6,095 bases of DNA. Source: Gammaproteobacteria bacterium. Its GTDB lineage: Bacteria > Pseudomonadota > Gammaproteobacteria > Pseudomonadales > DSM-25080. Location: contig JABXIR010000109.1 of assembly GCA_013372965.1 (NCBI GenBank), positions 1 through 6,095 on the forward strand, given 5' to 3'. The stretch's first letter is position 1; the number at the start of each line of letters is the position of its first letter. The notes below the pieces were generated by a model. The model saw only the letters and a list, made by a program, of their open reading frames with translations. It searched no databases and had not been told where the DNA came from. This document shows positions 1 through 4,744 of the stretch, one piece after another. Both the position numbers and the translations under genes were made by a program.

Positions 1-114
1 AACGAGTGCGAGCACCTTGTTAATACGCTCGGTGGTTGAGCTGATCTCGTCGTCTCCGATGTTGAGCATCGAGAGTTTCGCGACGTGTTGCACGGTCTCT
101 GTGTTTACGGACAT
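1..114 (-). CDS. gatC: Asp-tRNA(Asn)/Glu-tRNA(Gln) amidotransferase subunit C, N-terminal part
   Basis: The minus strand reads ATG at 114-112 followed by 38 open codons to the window edge, beginning MSVNTETVQHVAKLSMLNIG. The pattern VxHVAKLSxLxIxDDE followed by a helix with RINKVLALV matches the N-terminal helices of GatC, a small protein of roughly 95 residues. In the family GatC stabilises GatA in the GatCAB complex, which converts misacylated Glu-tRNA(Gln) or Asp-tRNA(Asn) to the amidated form in the cytoplasm. An AAGGG Shine-Dalgarno (complement of 121-125) sits 6 bases before the ATG and supports this start. The gene is cut by the window edge, not broken. Divergence from mreB matches the Pseudomonas arrangement; gatA and gatB probably follow outside the window (inference). 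The main uncertainty is the short visible length. Confidence 0.85.
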   Translation of the reverse strand, partial: MSVNTETVQHVAKLSMLNIGDDEISSTTERINKVLALV

Positions 115-120
115 GTCTGA

Positions 121-125
121 CCCTT
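121..125 (-). promoter_or_regulatory. Shine-Dalgarno sequence of gatC
   Basis: The complement reads AAGGG, 6 bases upstream of the gatC ATG. The spacing is normal and fixes the gatC start. Confidence 0.7.
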
Positions 126-178
126 GAATAGTAAACTTTGTCGCTGACTTGTTGTCTTAGAGTAGGCAGCAATTAAGT

Positions 179-205
179 TGTGAATTTTATGCATAAGTTA
201 TCACA
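179..205. repeat. Imperfect 27-bp dyad in the gatC-mreB intergenic region
   Basis: The arms TGTGA (179-183) and TCACA (201-205) flank a perfect 10-bp palindrome, TTATGCATAA, at 187-196. The centres of the inner and outer parts differ by half a base, so the whole is nearly but not exactly symmetric. It overlaps the candidate gatC -10 element. A role as a repressor site or as a cruciform-prone AT-rich sequence is inference; no regulator is recognised. Confidence 0.45.
184..189 (-). promoter_or_regulatory. Candidate -10 element of the gatC promoter
   Basis: The minus strand reads TAAAAT, matching the sigma-70 -10 consensus at 5 of 6 positions. It would place the transcript start near 177 and leave a leader of about 60 bases before gatC. 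No good -35 hexamer is seen at 15-19 bases spacing. A TG dinucleotide lies two bases upstream, one base off the extended -10 position, so the assignment stays tentative. The element lies inside the dyad at 179-205. Confidence 0.35.
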
Positions 206-232
206 TTTGCTCCTTGCTCTAAAACCCCATGG

Positions 233-260
233 TTGTTAGAGTTGACGGTAATTCTATGAA
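233..260 (+). promoter_or_regulatory. Candidate sigma-70 promoter for mreB
   Basis: TTGTTA (233-238) as -35 and TATGAA (255-260) as -10 are separated by 16 bases, with partial matches to both consensus hexamers. Transcription would begin near 267, giving a leader of about 60 bases whose 5' end holds the inverted repeat at 271-300. A closer -35 match, TTGACG (242-247), lies nearby but has no acceptable -10 at 16-18 bases. This is a weak prediction; a stronger unseen or upstream promoter is possible. Confidence 0.3.
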
Positions 261-270
261 AGTTTTTCCT

Positions 271-300
271 ACGCTGAATTCCCTCATATTCTTTCAGCGT
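271..300 (+). repeat. Inverted repeat (8-bp stem, 14-base loop) in the mreB leader
   Basis: ACGCTGAA (271-278) is the exact reverse complement of TTCAGCGT (293-300), with a 14-base loop between. It lies 25 bases ahead of the mreB start and just downstream of the predicted transcript start, so in RNA it could form a 5' stem-loop. There is no clean T-run after it, so it is not a convincing intrinsic terminator. As DNA it could equally be an operator. Confidence 0.5.
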
Positions 301-313
301 TTGTACGATTATT

Positions 314-317
314 AAGG
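314..317 (+). promoter_or_regulatory. Shine-Dalgarno sequence of mreB
   Basis: AAGG lies 8 bases upstream of the ATG at 326. This supports the chosen mreB start. Confidence 0.65.
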
Positions 318-325
318 TCCACTGA

Positions 326-1366
326 ATGAAATTGTTTAAAGGTATTCGCGGCATGCTGTCTAGCGATCTGTCGATCGACTTAGGCACGGCCAATACGCTC
401 ATTTATGCGCGTGACAAAGGTATTATTCTCGACGAGCCCTCTGTGGTAGCAATTCGTCATCATAACGGTCAGAAGCATGTTGAGGCGGTTGGTGTTGAAG
501 CGAAGCGAATGCTTGGTCGAACGCCAGGAAACATTCAGGCGATCCGTCCTCTGAAAGACGGTGTCATCGCAGACTTCAAAGTGACCGAAAAGATGCTTCA
601 GCACTTTATTCGTAAAACACATGAGTCGTCATTTTTCCCGCCGAGCCCGCGCGTTCTCATTTGCGTTCCGTGTATGGCAACCGAAGTAGAGCGCCGAGCC
701 ATCCGTGAGTCTGCCCTCGGTGCAGGCGCGCGTGAAGTCTATTTAATCGAAGAGCCCATGGCCGCTGCGATCGGAGCAGGACTCCCTGTTGAGGAAGCGA
801 GCGGTTCGATGGTTGTTGATATCGGTGGTGGTACCACGGAAATCGCGATTCTCGCATTATCAGGGGTGGTGTACACCGATTCTGTGCGTATCGGCGGTGA
901 TCGTTTCGACGAGGCAATTGCAAACTACGTCCGACGCAATTATGGAAGCATTATTGGCGACGCAACTGCCGAGCGTATCAAACACGAAATTGGTTGTGCT
1001 TACGCGGGCTCTGAACTTCGAGAGATTGACGTTCGTGGTCGTAATTTGGCCGAGGGTGTTCCTCGTAGCTTCACACTCAATAGCGATGAAATCCTTGAGG
1101 CGCTTCAAGAGCCACTGTCGGGCATCGTTCAAGCGGTCAAGTCGGCGCTCGAGCAATCGCCACCTGAATTGGCATCGGATATCGCAGAAAGCGGCATTGT
1201 ACTCACCGGTGGTGGTGCCATGCTTCGCGACCTCGATCGTCTAATTATGGAAGAAACGGGATTGCCAGTGATTGTGGCTGAAGATCCGTTGACTTGTGTC
1301 GCACGCGGCGGTGGCAAGGCATTACAAGATTTCGATAAGTCGAAGCTAGGATTGCTTTACACGTAA
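326..1366 (+). CDS. mreB: Rod-shape-determining actin homologue MreB
   Basis: This 346-residue protein is nearly the length of E. coli MreB (347) and collinear with it throughout. It polymerises with ATP into membrane-bound filaments that organise the elongasome (MreC, MreD, RodZ, RodA, PBP2) for lateral peptidoglycan synthesis. Visible actin-fold motifs are phosphate-1 DLGTANT (18-24), the IEEPMAAAIGAG segment (141-152) with the catalytic-glutamate region, phosphate-2 DIGGGTTE (165-172), and the adenosine motif VLTGGGA (292-298). The first 12 or so residues (MKLFKGIRGMLS) are basic and hydrophobic, fitting the amphipathic membrane-binding helix of Gram-negative MreB. The ATG at 326 is supported by AAGG 8 bases upstream and by alignment of the N-terminus with the family. 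It is the first gene of the operon; mreC follows after 13 bases. Nothing is missing or broken. Confidence 0.98.
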   Translation: MKLFKGIRGMLSSDLSIDLGTANTLIYARDKGIILDEPSVVAIRHHNGQKHVEAVGVEAKRMLGRTPGNIQAIRPLKDGVIADFKVTEKMLQHFIRKTHESSFFPPSPRVLICVPCMATEVERRAIRESALGAGAREVYLIEEPMAAAIGAGLPVEEASGSMVVDIGGGTTEIAILALSGVVYTDSVRIGGDRFDEAIANYVRRNYGSIIGDATAERIKHEIGCAYAGSELREIDVRGRNLAEGVPRSFTLNSDEILEALQEPLSGIVQAVKSALEQSPPELASDIAESGIVLTGGGAMLRDLDRLIMEETGLPVIVAEDPLTCVARGGGKALQDFDKSKLGLLYT

Positions 1367-1368
1367 CC

Positions 1369-1382
1369 GAGGTGTAGCCATC
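1369..1382 (+). promoter_or_regulatory. Shine-Dalgarno and ATC start codon of mreC
   Basis: GAGGTG (1369-1374) is followed after 5 bases by ATC (1380-1382) and then by codons for KPIF, the expected second to fifth residues of MreC. The strong, ideally spaced ribosome site points to initiation at the ATC. The frame is open only from a TAG at 1347-1349, and no ATG, GTG or TTG occurs in it before TTG at 1452. Confidence 0.7.
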
Positions 1383-2225
1383 AAACCGATATTCAAGCGC
1401 GACGCTAAATTAGGAGCCTACCTTCTCAGGCTCCTGCTGCTAGCAATAATATTGATCTTTGCAGATAAAAACGTTGGGTTGCGTTCAGCACACGCGGCGC
1501 TGTCGACATTGGCAGCGCCTTTTTATTGGGTTTCTAGCCTTCCTGATCGAGTGAATCAGTGGGGTGACGACAACTTGGTGAGTCGTGATCGTTTGATGGA
1601 TCAAAACCAAGCGCTTCGAGCTCGCGTACTCATGCTCGAGGGTGCGCTGTTAGAGCTCCAATCCTTCAAAGACGAAAATGATCGTCTCCGAAGTCTTCTC
1701 AATGCCTCAGAGCGAGTCTCACAACAAGCCATAGCCGCGCAGATGATTGGTGTCGTTCCCGATCCCGTTCGTCAGGTGCTGGTTGTTGATAAAGGTGAAG
1801 ACGACGGAGTCTATTCGGGCATGGCGGTATTGGACCGCTTTGGGGTGGCGGGGCAGGTGATACTGTCGACTCCGTCTACAGCGCACGTGCTTCTTCTCAC
1901 CGACCCATCACATGCTCTCCCGGTGAGATTTTCGCGCTCGGGCGTTCGCTCGGTCGCACAAGGTATCGGTGATATATCGACCATTGAACTGTTGTTCGTG
2001 CCCTCTACCTCAAGTGTCGAAATCGGTGATGAGATTGTGACGAGTGGGCTCGGAGAGGTATTCCCTGAAGGCTACCCAGTCGGCGAAGTCGAAACGATTG
2101 TACGAGACCCGAATCAGCCCTTTATGTCGATTAAGATTCGTCCATTTGCACGCTTAAATCGCTCTCGATTCTTCATTGTGCTCGTTCCTGAATCCGACAC
2201 AACGCTCCAACGAGAAGCGCCGTGA
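1380..2225 (+). CDS. mreC: Rod-shape-determining protein MreC, probable ATC start
   Basis: Read from ATC at 1380 the protein has 281 residues: a short cytoplasmic tail starting (M)KPIFKR, one membrane helix (about 11-28), a coiled coil (about 68-114, with LRARVLMLEGALLEL and KDENDRLRSLL), and the periplasmic double beta-barrel domain (about 115-273). The conserved family segment TSGLGEVFPEGYPVG lies at 221-235. MreC is the periplasmic scaffold that links MreB and MreD to PBP2 and activates wall synthesis. It lacks the long proline-rich tail of E. coli MreC (367 residues), a common difference. The first conventional start in frame is TTG at 1452, which would give 257 residues and remove most of the membrane anchor, so I reject it. 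The gene follows mreB by 13 bases and overlaps mreD by 4 bases. Product identity is very sure; the start is likely but unusual. Confidence 0.93.
   Translation: MKPIFKRDAKLGAYLLRLLLLAIILIFADKNVGLRSAHAALSTLAAPFYWVSSLPDRVNQWGDDNLVSRDRLMDQNQALRARVLMLEGALLELQSFKDENDRLRSLLNASERVSQQAIAAQMIGVVPDPVRQVLVVDKGEDDGVYSGMAVLDRFGVAGQVILSTPSTAHVLLLTDPSHALPVRFSRSGVRSVAQGIGDISTIELLFVPSTSSVEIGDEIVTSGLGEVFPEGYPVGEVETIVRDPNQPFMSIKIRPFARLNRSRFFIVLVPESDTTLQREAP
1412..1435 (+). repeat. Hairpin inside the start of mreC (8-bp stem, 8-base loop)
   Basis: AGGAGCCT (1412-1419) is exactly complementary to AGGCTCCT (1428-1435), with five G-C pairs and an 8-base loop. It begins 33 bases downstream of the ATC start and lies in the codons for the membrane helix. 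There is no T-run after it, so it is not a terminator. A role in pacing or tuning mreC translation is inference. Confidence 0.45.
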
Positions 2226-2698
2226 AGCGTTCGTTGGCGATCTCTGTTCCTGTCTCGGTTTTGTTGGTCCTAGTCTTAACCGTGTTTCCGTTGGGTGAGA
2301 TTATTTTTCAGCCGAGCTGGGGAGCGATGCTCGTCGTGTTCTGGTGTTTATATTTTGCCGCGTCGCTGTCGCTAGGGTCGGCGTTTTTGCTCGGGATATT
2401 ACTCGATGGTTTCTCTGGCACCTTACTTGGCTCTCATGCGCTAAGCTTCTGTATAGTGGCTTATCTCACAACGTTAATGAACAACCGTCTTGTGATGTTT
2501 ACGTGGTTACAAAGAGCGCTGTTCGTGTTCGTATTGATTGGTATTAGTCAAATTGTATTGAACTGGACGTTAACGTTGCGCGGGGAGGCGATGAGTGGAT
2601 TTAGCTATTTGTACTCCGCGGCGAGTTCGGCGGTTGTTTGGCCGCTGTGGAGCGTTGTGATGAAATTTATGTATCCTGGGCGTGAAATTAATGATTGA
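2222..2698 (+). CDS. mreD: Rod-shape-determining membrane protein MreD
   Basis: This 158-residue, very hydrophobic protein matches MreD in length (E. coli 162) and pattern. Membrane segments appear at about 6-24, 34-50, 52-66, 70-86, 95-117 and 133-150. Family signatures are FQPSW near 29-33, the GILLDGFSGTLLG stretch (58-70) with its in-membrane aspartate D62, and the VVWPLW segment near 138-143. MreD is the inner-membrane partner of MreC in the elongasome and influences its activation of PBP2. The GTG start shares bases with the mreC stop (GTGA), suggesting translational coupling. Only a weak GAGAAG lies upstream (2212-2217). The last bases overlap the start of maf. Confidence 0.95.
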   Translation: MKRSLAISVPVSVLLVLVLTVFPLGEIIFQPSWGAMLVVFWCLYFAASLSLGSAFLLGILLDGFSGTLLGSHALSFCIVAYLTTLMNNRLVMFTWLQRALFVFVLIGISQIVLNWTLTLRGEAMSGFSYLYSAASSAVVWPLWSVVMKFMYPGREIND

Positions 2699-3266
2699 GC
2701 CGATCGGTCTTGCATCAAAATCCCCTAGACGATCCGAGTTGCTATCACGGCTCGGCGTGCCCTTTGAAGTGATTGAGAATGACGTAGAGGAAATTCGGGC
2801 CTCGGAAGAGACTCCCGCTGACTACGTTGTTCGTCTCGCTCGCGAAAAAGCTTTTGCTGGCTCGATTCATAGCGGCCTAACCACCATTGGCGCCGACACG
2901 ATCGGAGTGATCGATGATTGTGTGCTAGAAAAACCGTGTGACCGTGACGACGCGTTCGCTATGTGGGATCGTATGGGCGGACGGTGGCATGACATTCTAA
3001 CGGCCGTTGCGGTGAGTGACTCGACTCGAACCGAGTCCGTTTTAGTGTCGAGCAGAGTACGTTTTGCGAAAATGTCGATCGCTGAAAAAGAAGCCTATTG
3101 GCATACAGGAGAGCCAGCAGACAAGGCCGGTGGGTATGGAATCCAAGGTGTTGGAGGCGTCTTCGTTGAGCAGATTGAAGGTGTCTACGATGCGGTCGTG
3201 GGGCTTCCACTGCATGAAACAAAGAGGCTATTAAGAGCATTTAATGTGAAGGTGATGGGCGAATGA
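2691..3266 (+). CDS. maf: Maf-family nucleoside triphosphate pyrophosphatase, YhdE type
   Basis: The 191-residue protein is full length for Maf. It shows the P-loop-like SPRR at 11-14, VRLAREKA (48-55), GADT (67-70), LEKP (79-82), and DKAGGYGIQG (144-153) followed by VVGLPL (169-174). These match E. coli YhdE, a cytoplasmic pyrophosphatase that hydrolyses dTTP, UTP and some modified pyrimidine nucleotides to monophosphate and pyrophosphate; the LEKP and IQG contexts favour YhdE over YceF. Two starts are possible: GTG at 2682 (194 residues) or ATG at 2691. I prefer ATG because the extra three residues are not typical and the GTG has no spaced ribosome site; a GGG at 2678-2680 lies 10 bases before the ATG. 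It overlaps mreD by 8 bases and rng by 4, so coupling in one transcript is likely. Maf also has a reported role in septum inhibition in Bacillus; that role here is unproven. Confidence 0.94.
   Translation: MIEPIGLASKSPRRSELLSRLGVPFEVIENDVEEIRASEETPADYVVRLAREKAFAGSIHSGLTTIGADTIGVIDDCVLEKPCDRDDAFAMWDRMGGRWHDILTAVAVSDSTRTESVLVSSRVRFAKMSIAEKEAYWHTGEPADKAGGYGIQGVGGVFVEQIEGVYDAVVGLPLHETKRLLRAFNVKVMGE
3249..3252 (+). promoter_or_regulatory. Likely Shine-Dalgarno sequence of rng
   Basis: AAGG lies 10 bases before the rng ATG at 3263, within the last codons of maf. The spacing is slightly long, and coupling through the ATGA overlap probably contributes. Confidence 0.45.
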
Positions 3267-4738
3267 GCAACGAAATATTGATCAACATCACTTCGGTTGA
3301 GACTCGCGTAGCCATCGTCGAACAAGGTATTGTACACGAGCTCTATCTCGAGCGCGTGAGTCATCGCGGCTTGGTTGGTAATATCTATTTCGGAAAGGTG
3401 CAGCGTGTACTTCCAGGCATGCAAGCCGCGTTCATCGATATTGGTCTCGAGCGATCCGCGTTCATGCATGCACAAGACGTCGTTGTGTTGGACGACAACG
3501 GAATGGAGCAGCGTATAGCGCCCAACCAAACACCTGACATCCGTCTGTTACTTAGAGAGGGTCAGGTCGTACCCGTTCAGGTCGTAAAAGACCCGATCGG
3601 TACAAAGGGGCCTCGTGTTACCACGCATCTTAGCCTCTCATCTCGCTACTTGGTTTATATGCCACACTCCGATCATATCGGCGTTTCACAACGCATCGAC
3701 GATGACGAAGAGCGTGCTCGCCTAAAGGACCTGACTCAAATCGCGTTTGAGTCGATCCGTGGCGGTGCAATTGTTAGAACCGTGGCCGAAGGGGCGACCG
3801 CGAGCGAAATCAATGCAGATGCCTTGTTTCTCGACAAATTGTGGGCGGAGGTGAGTGACGCAATGAAGCAGGCGCCAAAGAAACCGGGCCTGATTCACGA
3901 AGACCTTCGATTAGCTAAGCGCGTCATTCGAGATTACGTTCGTCCAGACATCGATACCATTCGCGTCGACGACGAAGCGGTCTTTAATAAGATTAGTAAG
4001 TTTACTCGTGCTTTTTTTCCTGAGGTGAGCGAAAAGATTCGTTATCACCAACCAAATACGCCACTGTTTGATCTTTTTAGTGTTGACGATGAGATTACCA
4101 AGGCGCTGGAGCGAAAAGTGCAGCTCAAGTCGGGCGGTTATATTGTCATCGACGAGACTGAAGCCATGACGACCTTCGATGTCAACACGGGTGGGTACGT
4201 CGGCCGTCGCACGTTGGAAGAAACGATTTTCAAAACCAACCTTGAAGCGGCCACGGCCATTGCAAGACAGTTACGACTCAGAAATATTGGCGGCATCATC
4301 ATCCTCGATTTTATCGACATGAAAGATCCGGAGCATCGACGATCCGTCCACCGTGCATTCGAAAAGGCCATGGAGAAGGATGCGGTCAAAACTACGATTA
4401 CAGGCGTTTCTGAGCTCGGGCTAATCGAGCTGACACGCAAGCGTTCAAGAGAAAGCCTGGATCAGTTGATGTGTGATACCTGTCCGCTGTGCGATGGTAA
4501 AGGTACGGTGAAGTCCGCCGAGTCGGTGTGTTATGAGGTGTTTCGTGAAATTTTGCGAGACGCGAGACAGTATGATGGTGATAAACTGGTCGTGGTAGCG
4601 AGCGACGGAGTGATCGAGAGACTGCTCGATGAAGAGTCGTCTGCGGTCGCCGACTTGGAGCAACTGTGCGGAAAAATTATCGAGTTTCGTGTTGAGTCGA
4701 CCTACTCGCAAGAACAGTACGATATTATTTTGGCGTAA
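3263..4738 (+). CDS. rng: Ribonuclease G
   Basis: This 491-residue protein aligns along its whole length with E. coli RNase G (489) and lacks the long C-terminal scaffold of RNase E. RNase G is a cytoplasmic 5'-monophosphate-dependent endoribonuclease that trims the 16S rRNA 5' end and cleaves some mRNAs. The S1 RNA-binding domain spans about 38-125 (GNIYFGKVQRVLPGMQAAF). The DNase I-like catalytic part carries the two metal-binding aspartates D306 (TTFDVNTG) and D349 (ILDFIDM), 43 residues apart as in RNase E (D303 and D346). The zinc-link CPLC is at 407-410, where RNase E has its CPxC, so dimerisation by a shared zinc should be intact. The ATG overlaps the maf stop (ATGA). It stands in the same operon as the mre genes, as in enterobacteria where it was first named cafA. 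yhdP starts 6 bases after its TAA. Confidence 0.97.
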   Translation: MSNEILINITSVETRVAIVEQGIVHELYLERVSHRGLVGNIYFGKVQRVLPGMQAAFIDIGLERSAFMHAQDVVVLDDNGMEQRIAPNQTPDIRLLLREGQVVPVQVVKDPIGTKGPRVTTHLSLSSRYLVYMPHSDHIGVSQRIDDDEERARLKDLTQIAFESIRGGAIVRTVAEGATASEINADALFLDKLWAEVSDAMKQAPKKPGLIHEDLRLAKRVIRDYVRPDIDTIRVDDEAVFNKISKFTRAFFPEVSEKIRYHQPNTPLFDLFSVDDEITKALERKVQLKSGGYIVIDETEAMTTFDVNTGGYVGRRTLEETIFKTNLEAATAIARQLRLRNIGGIIILDFIDMKDPEHRRSVHRAFEKAMEKDAVKTTITGVSELGLIELTRKRSRESLDQLMCDTCPLCDGKGTVKSAESVCYEVFREILRDARQYDGDKLVVVASDGVIERLLDEESSAVADLEQLCGKIIEFRVESTYSQEQYDIILA

Positions 4739-4744
4739 CAACTG

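Noticed and set aside
179..205. CRP binding site suggested by TGTGA and TCACA.
   Set aside because: The half-sites are 17 bases apart, whereas CRP needs 6.
242..247. TTGACG as the mreB -35 box.
   Set aside because: A good hexamer, but nothing resembling a -10 lies 16-18 bases downstream.
187..402. 71-codon minus-strand open frame across the intergenic region and the start of mreB.
   Set aside because: No family resemblance; part is antisense to mreB and part covers the promoter region.
789..1244. 151-codon plus-strand open frame inside mreB.
   Set aside because: It lies in another frame of a highly conserved gene, has no recognisable domain and no ribosome site; a coding shadow.
1452..2225. 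mreC starting at TTG 1452 (257 residues).
   Set aside because: It removes the conserved KPIF tail and most of the membrane helix, and no Shine-Dalgarno precedes it; the upstream sequence is clearly MreC-like.
3023..3042. Terminator-like hairpin GACTCG-AAC-CGAGTC followed by CGTTTT.
   Set aside because: It sits within the maf coding sequence, the stem is only 6 bp and the T-run is short; probably chance.
3185..3529. 114-codon minus-strand open frame antisense to the maf-rng junction.
   Set aside because: Antisense to two well-conserved genes with no recognisable product.
3562..3586. Short direct repeat TTCAGGTCGTA-like within rng.
   Set aside because: It encodes the conserved VVPVQVVK stretch of the S1 domain and reflects the amino-acid pattern.
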